DNA of 64,000 nt from Paenibacillus sp. FSL H8-0548 (lineage in GTDB: Bacteria > Bacillota > Bacilli > Paenibacillales > Paenibacillaceae). Positions 1 to 8,726 of this stretch are shown piece after piece. The DNA lies in NCBI RefSeq assembly GCF_038630985.1, contig NZ_CP152049.1:500001-564000 (forward strand). The letters run 5' to 3'. The notes beneath the pieces were generated by a model, which searched no databases, was not told where the DNA came from, and saw nothing but the letters and a program-made list of their open reading frames with translations. Each line of letters begins with the position of its first letter. Positions within the stretch are counted from its first letter, which is position 1. The position numbers were made by a program, and so were the translations under genes.

Positions 1-108
1 TTTTAGATCTAATAAATAGATCTATTCACCCACGTTCCCGCCAAAGGGGAGGGGCCCATATCTCCTTATCTCAATACTTGGATAATCAATTGGCCTGACA
101 ATGAATAT

Positions 109-294
109 TAGATGGAATTTCTCCCGCTAAAATAACGTTATTCGCTTCGCAGTATGAAATAGATGGAATTTGTCCCGTTAATTCTACTGTTTCTCCTGGA
201 TTTCGGCTGATTCCTTGGAATTAGATGGAGAAATCCCATCTAGATGCCAAAACAAGCTAAAATTCCTTAAATTTAGATGGAGAAATTCCATCTA
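109..294. repeat. Family A four-arm palindromic element, copy A1
   Basis: 186 bp. The outer left arm TAGATGGAATTTCTCC at 109-124 is the reverse complement of the outer right arm at 279-294. A second left arm begins at 160 (TAGATGGAATTTGTCC) and a second right arm ends at 242, so the inner arms sit 51-52 bp inside the outer ones. A second copy (A2) lies near 3.5 kb. No reading frame is plausible inside it. Confidence 0.85.
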
Positions 295-306
295 TATCAG
301 TTGAAC

Positions 307-405
307 CAAGGTGAAACGGCTGTCGCCGTCCTTTGACGGCGCCAGCGCGTTTCATTACGAGAACTATAGAGAAAGTATGGCGAAATGATATACTGTCCTA
401 TATTT
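307..405 (-). repeat. Family B double-hairpin repeat, copy B1
   Basis: About 99 bp, inverted relative to the other B copies. On the minus strand it reads an AT-rich hairpin that starts with AAATATAGG and then a GC-rich hairpin GAAACGCGCTGGCGCC...GACAGCCGTTTC, ending in ACCTTG. It directly abuts element A1. Confidence 0.8.
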
Positions 406-428
406 TTGAAAAATGCAGTGTAAGCGAA

Positions 429-577
429 GCGAGAAGATCGTTCTGGAGAAACGAAGTGTTCGCCTTTGCAGCCATATTCTTACCTTTAAATGTCTTAGGA
501 AATCAAAGAATCTGGCTGCAACCGCGATCGTAAGAATGATCTACTCGCGAAGCGACCCTTCAGAATGATCTTCTCGC
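429..577. repeat. Nested inverted repeat downstream of the kinase gene
   Basis: GCGAGAAGATCGTTCTG at 429-445 is complementary, with one G-T mismatch, to CAGAATGATCTTCTCGC at 561-577. Inside it GCAGCCA at 468 faces TGGCTGC ending at 519, flanked by ATTCTT and AAGAAT. The structure lies just past the stop of the minus-strand kinase and may fold in its mRNA tail. There is no clean U tract, so calling it a terminator would be speculative. Confidence 0.6.
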
Positions 578-585
578 GCAGCTCC

Positions 586-1971
586 TTACAAAAAAATATA
601 AATACTTGTGCCGGCTTCGCTGCTGTCCATGCGCCAGTCGAGCTTCATCTCCTTGAGAAGATAATCGACGATGGCAAGTCCAATGCCATAGCCACTGCTG
701 GAAGAATGATCGGAAAGCCCCGTGCCATGATCACGAATTATGATGGCTGCTCGCTGCTGCTGTGTCTCCACCGTTATCCCAATGAAGCTGCCGTCTGCTG
801 CATGTCGGGTCACATTTTGAAACAAATTATCCAGTACCCGGCGGAATCCCGCTTTATCAACCTCTCGCAGCATCGGACCGCTAGGAAGCTCAATCTCGGC
901 AGCAATACCTTCCTGCTCCCAGAGCGGATACCAGGCTGCGGCGCTTTCGCGCACCAAGCGAAGTAAATCTACCTGCTCAAGTTTGAGCGGATAACGACCA
1001 CTGGTCATTAGCGTGTAGGAGAGCAGGTTTTCAATCAGACTGTCGATACTGGAAATTTTTTGTTCTAATTGCACGATAGAAGCTTGCCCGCTTGCGCTGA
1101 GGGCCTCCTTCTTCATAGAGTAAAGATGGCTGTTCATAACAGTTAACGGCGTACGCAAATCATGAGATAGGTTGGCGATGAGCCGCTTGCGAAGCGCTTC
1201 CTCTGCCCGCTCTCGCTCATTGCTGTCCCGCAGCTGCACGACCATGTCGTTGAAGGCCAGCTCCAGCTGTCCGATTTCATCTTGCTTCTTCAATATAATG
1301 GGCACTGGCAACCCGTTGTCTCCATGCAGTGTCATCGCCGTCTGCAAACCAAGCAGCCGCTTGCGGATGCTGCGGAAGAAAAGCAGGGATACCAGGAAGA
1401 AGAAGGCCAGCATCAGAAATAAGAATGCAATATAGAAAGGCGTCCCTGAGCCAATCGGCTGCTCTAGCTGGATAATAGAGCGCGGCAGCTGCATGACCAT
1501 GAAGGCTGGACCGGCATGATCAGCTCCAAGAAAGGAGACGATTGTGAAGGGATCACTGCCAGTGCTATCCTTCATAAACTGAATGGCGGCTGCGGCATTC
1601 CAATGCTCTGGCAGCTGTTCCTGCTGCGGGAGCTGCAGCCTAGATGAGCCAGCTGCATCAACCCAGAAGAAGGAGGCCTCTGGATAGCTCTCCTTCAGCT
1701 CTTGCAGCTTGCTGTCGATGAGAGCGCCATCCGTGTTGTTCAGCTGTTTGGCTTGTTCATGCCACATCGCCGTAATCTCGTTGCTGCTTCCATACTTTAA
1801 ATAGTTGGAATCATTGTGAGGTGCATTTTCTTGGATGATAATATACAGAATGGAAGCCAGCGGGAATATAATCGGGATAAATAAAAAGGCAAATAGGATG
1901 ATCAACAGGTAGCGGGACAATAAGGTTTGGCGAAATCTCAAACCTTTAGAGCGCTGCTTGAGGCTTTTCAT
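586..1971 (-). CDS. Sensor histidine kinase, two-component
   Basis: 461 residues. A transmembrane helix at about 21-46, an extracytoplasmic region of some 130 residues, a second helix at about 180-199, and a HAMP linker lead to a HisKA domain with the phospho-acceptor His270 in LSHDLRTPL. The HATPase_c domain follows, with an N-box around DNLFQNVTRHA and the G boxes DHGTGLSD and GYGIGLAIV. The ATG overlaps the stop of the response regulator gene by 4 bp (ATGA type), so the two are translationally coupled and should be partners. The sensed signal cannot be read from the sequence. Confidence 0.93.
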   Translation of the reverse strand: MKSLKQRSKGLRFRQTLLSRYLLIILFAFLFIPIIFPLASILYIIIQENAPHNDSNYLKYGSSNEITAMWHEQAKQLNNTDGALIDSKLQELKESYPEASFFWVDAAGSSRLQLPQQEQLPEHWNAAAAIQFMKDSTGSDPFTIVSFLGADHAGPAFMVMQLPRSIIQLEQPIGSGTPFYIAFLFLMLAFFFLVSLLFFRSIRKRLLGLQTAMTLHGDNGLPVPIILKKQDEIGQLELAFNDMVVQLRDSNERERAEEALRKRLIANLSHDLRTPLTVMNSHLYSMKKEALSASGQASIVQLEQKISSIDSLIENLLSYTLMTSGRYPLKLEQVDLLRLVRESAAAWYPLWEQEGIAAEIELPSGPMLREVDKAGFRRVLDNLFQNVTRHAADGSFIGITVETQQQRAAIIIRDHGTGLSDHSSSSGYGIGLAIVDYLLKEMKLDWRMDSSEAGTSIYIFL

Positions 1972-2642
1972 GCGCGTACCCGATAGCCGATGCCGCGTAC
2001 GGTCTCGATAATTTCCGGTGCTGCGGGGTTTTTCTCGATTTTCTCCCGTAGATATCGGATATGTACCATGAGCGTTTTATCTCCCTCGATGAAGGCTTCT
2101 CCCCAGACTCCCTCATAAATTTGTTCTTTCGTCAAAATTTGCCCCAAGTGGCGCAGCAGATAGCTGAAAATATGAAACTGCTTGCCCGTAAGTGGAATTT
2201 CTTCTCCCGTCTCTCGGTTTTCGATGCGGTTTTGCTGCTCATGTACAAGCAAGTGCTTAATGGCTAACGGCTCAGCATTTCGCGAACCTGTACGGCGGAG
2301 CAGCACCTCGATACGAGCAGTTAATTCATCGGGATGAAAGGGTTTCGTAAGGTAATCGTCTGCGAACTGCAAGCCTTGCAGCTTATCATCGATCGATGTA
2401 CGGGCAGAAAGCATAAGAATCGGAATATCCGGTGCAGCCTTCTTAAGCCGCTGTCCGATTGTAAAGCCGTCAAGCCCTGGCAGCATAACGTCCAAAATAA
2501 CGAGTCTGCAGCCAGCTGCAGACAGGACCGCTCCTTCGCCGCTTTTTTGCCAATGAACCTCGTATCCTTGCTCTTGCAAATGCTGACAAACAAAGCTTCC
2601 GATTTCATGATCATCTTCAATATATAACAGTGGTGCATTCAT
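1968..2642 (-). CDS. OmpR/PhoB-type response regulator
   Basis: 224 residues. The receiver domain (1-118) has the acidic pair Glu9/Asp10/Asp11, the phospho-acceptor Asp51 in VILDVMLPGLDG and the conserved Lys in LTKPF. A winged-helix DNA-binding domain at about 130-224 ends in ETVRGIGYRVRA, the usual OmpR-type C-terminus. It is the first gene of a two-gene operon with the overlapping kinase. The ATG is preceded by AAAGGA about 11 bases upstream. The target genes are not evident. Confidence 0.94.
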   Translation of the reverse strand: MNAPLLYIEDDHEIGSFVCQHLQEQGYEVHWQKSGEGAVLSAAGCRLVILDVMLPGLDGFTIGQRLKKAAPDIPILMLSARTSIDDKLQGLQFADDYLTKPFHPDELTARIEVLLRRTGSRNAEPLAIKHLLVHEQQNRIENRETGEEIPLTGKQFHIFSYLLRHLGQILTKEQIYEGVWGEAFIEGDKTLMVHIRYLREKIEKNPAAPEIIETVRGIGYRVRA

Positions 2643-2700
2643 GTTTGAATGATTCCTTTCTTCAATACAATGTATTGGCGAGGATTTCTAATATGGTTCG

Positions 2701-2730
2701 ATTATAAGCTAGAGCTATGAGGATAGCCAA
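2701..2730 (-). promoter_or_regulatory. Probable sigma-A promoter of the regulator-kinase operon
   Basis: On the minus strand TTGGCT (2725-2730) and TATAAT (2701-2706) are separated by 18 bp, about 60 bp upstream of the regulator ATG. This is a pattern match only. Confidence 0.5.
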
Positions 2731-2855
2731 GCGAGGCATAAATTCCTTCTATTCCTACATGCTTAATGAATTGACGATATGAGCTATGCGTTATAGAATG
2801 AATAACATATCTATAAACATTATGCGCGCAATAGAGAGAAAGAAGGTTGAAATGG

Positions 2856-3317
2856 ATGGGAGTATCAGTACAACAGCTGTCGCCGCTCGTGGAGTCGCTT
2901 GGTTTGAAGCAGCATATAGAGGGCGGATGGTACAAGGAGATATGGAAGGCTGGCTTTGAAATACCGCAGGAGGTGCTGGGCGCTCCCTATTCAGGACGAC
3001 GCTTTGCGGCATCCTCTATCTATTTTTTGCTGCACCCGGATGAGTTTTCCGATTGGCACACCGTTTATTCGGACGAGCTTTGGCTATGGCATTCCGGCAG
3101 TCCACTCGTTCTCACTTTAGGAGGAACGGAAGCAGCACCAGAGACAAGAAAAGAAATTATTGTCGGACCGGACGTACTTGCGGGCCATCAGCCGCAGGCG
3201 CTCGTCCCGGCTAATGAATGGCAGATGTCACGTGTGCTGGGCGATGAGCCTGTACTCGTTTCTTGTGTCGTAGCACCAGGTTTTCATTACGATGATTTTA
3301 AACTGATAAAGCGTTAA
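2856..3317 (+). CDS. Cupin-fold protein of the DUF985 family
   Basis: 153 residues from the ATG at 2856. AAGAAGG at 2840-2846 sits at a proper distance from this ATG, whereas the TTG at 2847 directly abuts it and is unlikely to be used. The sequence has the DUF985 pattern: HIEGGWYKE near the N-terminus, SSIYFLLHPDEFSDWHTVYSDELWLWHSG in the middle, and a C-terminal VAPGFHYDDFKL. The fold is a small double-stranded beta barrel; the family's biochemical role is not established. It stands alone and is followed by a terminator. Confidence 0.88.
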   Translation: MGVSVQQLSPLVESLGLKQHIEGGWYKEIWKAGFEIPQEVLGAPYSGRRFAASSIYFLLHPDEFSDWHTVYSDELWLWHSGSPLVLTLGGTEAAPETRKEIIVGPDVLAGHQPQALVPANEWQMSRVLGDEPVLVSCVVAPGFHYDDFKLIKR

Positions 3318-3333
3318 TTATACATGATGCAGA

Positions 3334-3382
3334 AAGAGCCATCCAAGGAGGGATTATCCCTCATCGGATGGCTCTTCTATAT
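3334..3382 (+). terminator. Rho-independent terminator after the DUF985 gene
   Basis: AGAGCCATCC (3335-3344) pairs with GGATGGCTCT (3366-3375), with an inner GAGGGAT/ATCCCTC stem and a T-rich tail. Confidence 0.75.
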
Positions 3383-3452
3383 TATGATGCCTGCCTAATG
3401 CCAGTAGTACGCTAAGCTGCTCTTGGGCTCAGTATAATAAATTCAATGAATC

Positions 3453-3637
3453 TAGATGGAATTTCTCCAGCTAAAATAACATTATTCGCTTGGCCCTAGG
3501 AAATAGATGGAATTTCTCCTGTTAATTTCACTGTTTCTCCTGAATTTCGGCTGATTCCTTAGAATTAGAGGGAGAAAATCCATCTAGATTCCAAAAAAGG
3601 CTAAAATTTCTTAAAATAGATGGAGAAAATCCATCTA
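3453..3637. repeat. Family A four-arm palindromic element, copy A2
   Basis: 185 bp, closely similar to A1 along its whole length. TAGATGGAATTTCTCC at 3453-3468 faces GGAGAAAATCCATCTA at 3622-3637. The inner left arm is about 50 bp inside the outer left arm and the inner right arm ends about 50 bp before the outer right arm. Substitutions relative to A1 are scattered, so the copies are not a recent duplication. Confidence 0.85.
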
Positions 3638-3773
3638 TATAAGTTGAACTAAAGTTTTAGAAAAGTGTGGTAAGGAAATCGCGACCTGCATGTCGAGTAA
3701 GAAAGAAAATAACTCGAACAGGCAGGGACGAAGTTGGGTTAGTTCGTTTAGGTAATAGCGCGATAGGACGAGG

Positions 3774-3911
3774 CTACGCTGTAGTTTGTACAACGTAATC
3801 GACGTTACTTGCCTGACTCGATACGTACACTGTAGTTTGTGCAATAGATTGCCTAGTATAGGGCGGTATTCGTTGGTTTGGAGCTCATTCTCCTGCAAAA
3901 ATACATTGTAG
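3774..3911. repeat. Family E element, short copy E2
   Basis: 138 bp. GTAGTTTGT occurs at 3781 and again at 3832 (51 bp apart), each within a CTGTAGTTTGTRCAA arm. The right end TGCAAAAATACATTGTAG (ending 3911) is the inverted outer arm. Against E1 near 42.4 kb it lacks about 50 bp, the size of one arm-to-arm interval. A 98-codon reading frame across it on the minus strand has no support. Confidence 0.65.
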
Positions 3912-4002
3912 CCATCTAAAACAGCTCTCATGTGAGGTTTCTAGTGTACAAAGTGCAGTCTAGGCTGCTTCACCTTAGAATCATAGTATATTTGGCAACA
4001 GG

Positions 4003-4037
4003 AAAGAGATCGTAGTCCAGCGGGATTACGATCTCTT
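4003..4037 (-). terminator. Terminator after the GGDEF gene
   Basis: AGAGATCGTA and TACGATCTCT (4005-4014 and 4027-4036) form a 10-bp stem. On the minus strand a short T-rich run follows it. Confidence 0.65.
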
Positions 4038-4043
4038 GGTTAG

Positions 4044-5705
4044 CTAAGAGGTAATATAGCGGTTTTTTCCTTCATGCTTCGCTTGGTACAGCGCTCGGTC
4101 AGCTACAGTAAACAGCTCATCCTGAGATAGAGGGGAATCGGGCTCCCACGTTGCTGAGCCTAGGCTGATCGTTACAAAGGGGATGTCGGTTTTTTCTGCG
4201 TGAGGGATCTCTAATTGTGCGACTGCTTCAAGAAGCCGTCTTGCAATGGTAGTGGCGCGCTCCTTGCTCGTCTGCGGCAAAATAATGCCGAATTCCTCTC
4301 CGCCGTAACGGGTAACGATATCAAGCGGTCGTTTTAGGGTATTGCGCATAGCTGCGGCGATCTGTCTTAGACATTCGTCGCCTTTTTGATGTCCGAAAGT
4401 ATCGTTATAGGCTTTGAAGTTATCGATATCGCCGATCATCAGCGTAACGGGCATATGGTGGCGATGAGCATCCTCCCACTCATTGTTCCATATTTCATCG
4501 AAGGAGCGGCGATTGGCAATGGTCGTTAGTTCATCCACATGGGAAAGCGCATGCATCATTTGATATTGCTCAAGCATTTTGAGTTCAATTTCTTTGCGTG
4601 GAGTAATATCTCTAGATACGGATACGATAGTTTGGGTACGATCGCCGTCGTGGAGGACGACGCGAGTGGTGGATTCGAACCAGCGATAGACGCCATCCTT
4701 GCGTTTTATACGGTACGTAATCGTATTCTCATCGACATGGTTATAGATCTGATTTTGGTTATCGAGCACACGCTGCTTATCATCGGGATGGTAGAAAAGA
4801 ACAGGTGATTTCCCAATGAGCTCATGATCCCGATAGCCAAGCAGCGCATAGCAAGCAGGAGAGACGTAGGTATATAGACCGTCAAAATTATGCTTGGAGA
4901 TCATATCGCTGGAGTTCTCAGCAAGCAAGCGAAAGCTCTTCTCGCTCTCAAGCAGCTTGTCGGCCGTACGCTTCCTCTCCGTAATTTGGCGAAAATGAAT
5001 AGATAATCCGAATTCGGAAGGGTAGACATTCGCTTCAAACCAATGATTCAGCTGCGGAATAAACTGCTCGTAAAGCCGCTGCTCATGATTCTCCATAGCA
5101 ATCTTATACTCACGCTGGCTGATGGTGCCCTTAAGCCAAGGGAACACCTCCCAAATATTCTGACCCAGCAGTTCAGCTTCGCTTCGCTGGAAGAGCTTTT
5201 GCGCAGCATGATTGGTATAGATAAACCGGTACTGGTTGTCGATGGAGAAGAAGGCGTCCAGTATGCTTTCAAGAATGTTGGAAATATGTTTTGTTAACTG
5301 CTTAACTTCAGATAGCGCTGTTGTTTTTTCAGATATATCCATCATCTGTGCAATAAAATATCGCGGGTTGCCGATATCATCGTATACGAGTGATACACTC
5401 AGCATCGTAGTTACCGGATCACCGGATTTCTTGAGATAGTTTTTGTGCAGTTGGAAATTGTCTATTTCGCCTTTAAGCAGACGTTCCATAAGAAGCTTGT
5501 CCTTGCCTATATCGTTCGGATGGGTAATCTGCGAGCAGGTTTTGGTGTAAAGCTCATCTTCCTCATAACCTAGCATGGCTAAAGCAGCCGGGTTAACGAC
5601 TATGATCGTACCATCTAAATCAATTAAAGACATGCCGATAGGCGCAAAATGGAAAGCGTTGCTGAAAAAATCGGCTTCACGGGTCGTTTTTGGAATCAAG
5701 GTCAA
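4044..5705 (-). CDS. PAS-PAS-PAS-GGDEF diguanylate cyclase
   Basis: About 553 residues starting at TTG 5705, which has GGAAAGG 8 bases upstream; a TTG 27 bp further up lacks a site. Three PAS domains (about 10-125, 145-255 and 255-375) precede a GGDEF domain (about 385-550). The active-site signature reads RYGGEEF, a functional GGEEF form. RPLD, five residues before it, fits the RxxD inhibitory I-site. No membrane helix is visible, so it should be a cytosolic c-di-GMP synthase controlled by ligands bound to the PAS domains. It is a single-gene unit. Confidence 0.92.
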   Translation of the reverse strand: MTLIPKTTREADFFSNAFHFAPIGMSLIDLDGTIIVVNPAALAMLGYEEDELYTKTCSQITHPNDIGKDKLLMERLLKGEIDNFQLHKNYLKKSGDPVTTMLSVSLVYDDIGNPRYFIAQMMDISEKTTALSEVKQLTKHISNILESILDAFFSIDNQYRFIYTNHAAQKLFQRSEAELLGQNIWEVFPWLKGTISQREYKIAMENHEQRLYEQFIPQLNHWFEANVYPSEFGLSIHFRQITERKRTADKLLESEKSFRLLAENSSDMISKHNFDGLYTYVSPACYALLGYRDHELIGKSPVLFYHPDDKQRVLDNQNQIYNHVDENTITYRIKRKDGVYRWFESTTRVVLHDGDRTQTIVSVSRDITPRKEIELKMLEQYQMMHALSHVDELTTIANRRSFDEIWNNEWEDAHRHHMPVTLMIGDIDNFKAYNDTFGHQKGDECLRQIAAAMRNTLKRPLDIVTRYGGEEFGIILPQTSKERATTIARRLLEAVAQLEIPHAEKTDIPFVTISLGSATWEPDSPLSQDELFTVADRALYQAKHEGKNRYITS

Positions 5706-5772
5706 TCGTCGCACCTTTCCGGCTGTCCGCAAGTCAATGACTTACGGACAGCTACTGTTGCTAGAATAGGCA

Positions 5773-6600
5773 TTATACGGTGAATGCACCAACGGATGCT
5801 TTCACCAGTGCTATAAATTTTGGTCTTGCTTGCTCAGCAACGCGGACGACCTGCTCATGCGTAAGCGGCTCCAGCTCGTCGCCAATTGCCATGTCGGTAA
5901 TACAGGTGATGCCGACTACGCGAATACCGGTATAGTTGGCGGCGATAACCTCAGGAGCAGTTGACATGCCGACGGCATCAGCGCCCCAGCGCGCCATCAT
6001 GGATAGCTCGGCAGGCGTACAATAGGCTGGACCCGAGATGCTGACATACACGCCTTGCTGCAGCTTGATGTCAAGCTCCTGCGCTTTTGCCGCTACGACT
6101 GCACGAAGCTCGCGGTTGTAAGCTTGCGACATATCGGGAAAACGTGGACCAAGCTCTGGCAGGTTCGCTCCCATAAGCGGATTGCTGCCGGTATTGTTGA
6201 TATGGTCGGTAATCAGCATGAGATCGCCTGCAGCGAACGAGCGGTTCATGCCGCCTGCAGCATTCGTAACTAGCAGTGTTTGGATACCCATCTGCTTCAT
6301 AACATAAACGGGGAATACGACCTCTTTCATCGAGTAGCCCTCATAGTAGTGGAAGCGGCCCTTCATGACGAGTACAGCTTTGCCTTCAAGCTGTCCGATG
6401 ACCAGCTCACCCGAATGGCCTTCTACAGTGGATACAGGGAAATGCGGAATATGGCCGTAAGGGATTACGATTGCGTCCTTCACCTCGTCGGCCATAACGC
6501 CTAGACCGGAGCCTAGAATAAGCCCGATTTGCGGCTGCTCTTGCAGCAGATTGCGAATGTAGGCCGCAGCTTCATTTATCTTTTCAAGCATATTATCCAT
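5773..6600 (-). CDS. Trimeric purine-nucleoside phosphorylase family, unusual base pocket
   Basis: 275 residues from the ATG at 6600, preceded by AGGAGG; frames that start further upstream run into repeat B2. Family motifs are intact for phosphate and ribose binding: GSGLG (30-34), EGHSGE, RFHYYEGY (82-89), TNAAGGMN (112-119) and VGMSTAPEV. The two residues that normally recognise 6-oxopurines are changed: the Glu of the GP-x-F-E-T segment is Cys194 (GPAYCTPAE) and the Asn of ITN is Asp236 (CITDMA). The reaction should be phosphorolysis of a purine nucleoside, but the preferred base may be a 6-aminopurine. It is divergent from deoC, whose product takes up the deoxyribose phosphate arm of the same salvage. 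Confidence 0.9.
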   Translation of the reverse strand: MDNMLEKINEAAAYIRNLLQEQPQIGLILGSGLGVMADEVKDAIVIPYGHIPHFPVSTVEGHSGELVIGQLEGKAVLVMKGRFHYYEGYSMKEVVFPVYVMKQMGIQTLLVTNAAGGMNRSFAAGDLMLITDHINNTGSNPLMGANLPELGPRFPDMSQAYNRELRAVVAAKAQELDIKLQQGVYVSISGPAYCTPAELSMMARWGADAVGMSTAPEVIAANYTGIRVVGITCITDMAIGDELEPLTHEQVVRVAEQARPKFIALVKASVGAFTV

Positions 6601-6627
6601 AGTCGTTGAACCTCCTAAGGTTTGTGA

Positions 6628-6726
6628 AAATATAGAGAAAGTATATCCTTTCTCTATATTTTCTCTATATTTCTCCGGAATGAAACGCGCCACCGCCATA
6701 AGGACGGCGACAGCCGTTTCACCTTG
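6628..6726 (+). repeat. Family B double-hairpin repeat, copy B2
   Basis: 99 bp between the phosphorylase start and deoC. Left hairpin AAATATAGAGAAAG...CTCTATATTT, right hairpin GAAACGCGCCACCGCC...GGCGACAGCCGTTTC, ending in ACCTTG. It begins 28 bp upstream of the phosphorylase ATG, so it may lie in that gene's 5' leader. Confidence 0.85.
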
Positions 6727-6834
6727 GCTCTAGTGTAAGTTCATTCCTAAACCAAAGCTGAACGCCATTGGCATCATAATCATAGCGTATCGAATACGTA
6801 AAAGTAAACCAACGGCGCTCTTGCAAACCGAACA

Positions 6835-6863
6835 TTGTTGTTTGGGACAAAGCTTCGTATAAT
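6835..6863 (+). promoter_or_regulatory. Probable sigma-A promoter of deoC
   Basis: TTGTTG (6835-6840), a 17-bp spacer and a perfect TATAAT (6858-6863), 110 bp upstream of the deoC start. Confidence 0.6.
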
Positions 6864-6972
6864 AAGCATAGTTTGTGTATCTTGTTGCCCAAAATGGTTA
6901 GGCTAGAACGAGGACTGCGGAATCGTTTTTCTTATTAAGAATAGAGTATGAAATGATATGGAGGAAGAAATG

Positions 6973-7662
6973 ATGAGCAGCGGAACTGATTATACGCCAG
7001 CGCAAATAGCAGCGATGATTGACCATACGATCCTAAAGGCTGATGCGACGAGAGAAGAGATTTTGCAGGTTTGCCGCGAGGCGAAGCAATATCAATTTGC
7101 AACGGTTTGTGTAAACGCAGGCTGGGTAGCGGCAGCGGCGGCGGAGCTTAACGGCTCAGGGGTAGGCATTACAACGGTAGTTGGCTTCCCTCTTGGAGCA
7201 ACAACAACAGCCTCAAAGGCGGCTGAGGCTAAGTTTGCCATTGAAGACGGCGCGACAGAGGTGGATATGGTTCTGAACATTGGGTTGTTGAAATCGGGTG
7301 ATCTTGCTGGCGTTCAGCGTGACGTTGAGGGCGTGGCAGAGGCAGTGAAAGGCCGCGCGGTGCTGAAGGTTATTCTGGAAACCGGACTTCTAACCGATGA
7401 GGAGAAAGTAACCGCATGTGAAATCTGCAAAAAAGCAGGAGCTGATTTCGTGAAGACGTCCACAGGCTTCGGAAAGGGCGGAGCTACGGCTGAGGATATT
7501 GCGTTGATGCGCCGTACGGTAGGTCCAAGTCTCGGCGTTAAGGCATCGGGCGGAGTTCGTGACCGAGAGACTGCGCTGCAAATGTTCTCGGCGGGTGCTA
7601 CTCGTATTGGCGCTAGCTCAGGCATCGCTATCGTTACAGGCGGAAAGGGCGAAGGCTACTAA
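6973..7662 (+). CDS. deoC: Deoxyribose-phosphate aldolase
   Basis: 229 residues. Of three close ATG codons the one at 6973 has the best spacing (8 bases) from GGAGG at 6960-6964; the ATG at 6958 overlaps that site. It cleaves 2-deoxyribose-5-phosphate to glyceraldehyde-3-phosphate and acetaldehyde. The TIM-barrel active site is complete: Asp98 in DMVLNIG, the Schiff-base Lys161 in VKTSTGFG, and Lys190 in VKASGGVR. The length is standard for the short bacterial form. It lies opposite the nucleoside phosphorylase, fitting a nucleoside-catabolism pair. Confidence 0.96.
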   Translation: MSSGTDYTPAQIAAMIDHTILKADATREEILQVCREAKQYQFATVCVNAGWVAAAAAELNGSGVGITTVVGFPLGATTTASKAAEAKFAIEDGATEVDMVLNIGLLKSGDLAGVQRDVEGVAEAVKGRAVLKVILETGLLTDEEKVTACEICKKAGADFVKTSTGFGKGGATAEDIALMRRTVGPSLGVKASGGVRDRETALQMFSAGATRIGASSGIAIVTGGKGEGY

Positions 7663-7687
7663 GTGGGCAGCTTGCAATAAGCAAAAT

Positions 7688-7732
7688 AAAGGAGGAAAGC
7701 GTCCAGCGGCGCTTTCCTCCTTTATTTGTTTT
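7688..7732. terminator. Bidirectional terminator between deoC and the epimerase
   Basis: A 14-bp perfect stem AAAGGAGGAAAGCG / CGCTTTCCTCCTTT (7688-7701 and 7710-7723) with T-rich sequence on one side and A-rich on the other. It serves the two converging genes. Confidence 0.85.
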
Positions 7733-7744
7733 AGCGGTAGTCTA

Positions 7745-8617
7745 TTAACGCTCGCAGCTAATCGTCATATTAGCCCGCAGCTCTTCGCCGGCATTCAGCA
7801 TGACGAGCTCCTCTTGACGCCCCAGCTCTTCAGTCATCGCCATCCAAGGCTCGACGCATACGAATGGACGATCCTTCACCGACCACAGCACCATATATTT
7901 AAAAATGTCATCGTATGTGAGACGGACAAGGGCGCCCTGGCGTACAGGGAACGAAATTTCACTTTTCTTCACATCAAGCAAGCAGACGGATTCGACAAGC
8001 CCTTCCAGATCAATCACGCCATTGAAGGGCTTCTCCATATTATCGTTATAGTCGAGGTAACGTGTTGCTTCGATTTCGTAGGCGATTTTTTTGTCGGAAT
8101 CAATTGCAAAATAAGGGTGGAACCCTGCGTAGAAAGGCATGGCAGCAGCTTCACTTAAATTGCGGTATTGCTGACGAGTATGTAATTGTCCGTCTTGCAG
8201 TACGTAAGTGAATATAAGCTCGAAGGCAAAAGGATAGACGCGTAGTGTATCCTCATTGCTCTGAAGCCGAATGGTAATCGAAGCTTCACCTTCACTAGAG
8301 GTAGCAACTACCTCCCATACAGCCGTACGAGCGACACCATGATTCGCCATATTATAGCGATGGCCATTCCATTCGTAAGACTGGTTCTCCAGCTGGCCGC
8401 AGATTGGGAACAGAATGGGGTTGCCGCCGCGAATATTAGCTGTTGGGCTCTCAAAGGTTTCTTTGTCCAAATAAAAAAGCTCCAGCCCATGCAGTTGACA
8501 GCCGATAACGATACCGCCTCGCTCTGGACATACAAGCACACGAGAGTTGGTGTTTGCATCGCTTAATTCATATAAAGTATAAGTATCCTCGTAGCTTCTT
8601 ACTTCATAATTGCTCAC
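7745..8617 (-). CDS. Aldose 1-epimerase family protein
   Basis: 290 residues from the GTG at 8617, which follows GGAGGG with good spacing; a longer frame lacks a site. The sequence has the galactose mutarotase-like beta-sandwich pattern: FPICGQLENQSYEWNGHRYNMANHGVAR with a candidate catalytic His, AGFHPYF, and a C-terminal CVEPW holding the likely catalytic Glu. The family interconverts alpha and beta anomers of sugars or sugar phosphates in the cytosol. Exact substrate is not readable. It lies downstream of the foldase gene in the same direction. Confidence 0.85.
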   Translation of the reverse strand: MSNYEVRSYEDTYTLYELSDANTNSRVLVCPERGGIVIGCQLHGLELFYLDKETFESPTANIRGGNPILFPICGQLENQSYEWNGHRYNMANHGVARTAVWEVVATSSEGEASITIRLQSNEDTLRVYPFAFELIFTYVLQDGQLHTRQQYRNLSEAAAMPFYAGFHPYFAIDSDKKIAYEIEATRYLDYNDNMEKPFNGVIDLEGLVESVCLLDVKKSEISFPVRQGALVRLTYDDIFKYMVLWSVKDRPFVCVEPWMAMTEELGRQEELVMLNAGEELRANMTISCER

Positions 8618-8726
8618 ATAATTCCCTCCAAATCTTAAATGCCATTCATTTTTCAAACGAAAGGGACAGCTTCTCATAGGGCTGCTAGAGCTCCTACAAG
8701 GCACTGCCCCGTTAGCGAAAAAATTA

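Noticed and set aside
307..405. Family B as a classic MITE
   Set aside because: The ends are not inverted repeats of each other and I see no target duplication.
3635..3931. 98-codon minus-strand frame between the DUF985 gene and the GGDEF gene
   Set aside because: It runs across repeats A2 and E2, lacks a ribosome site and resembles no family.
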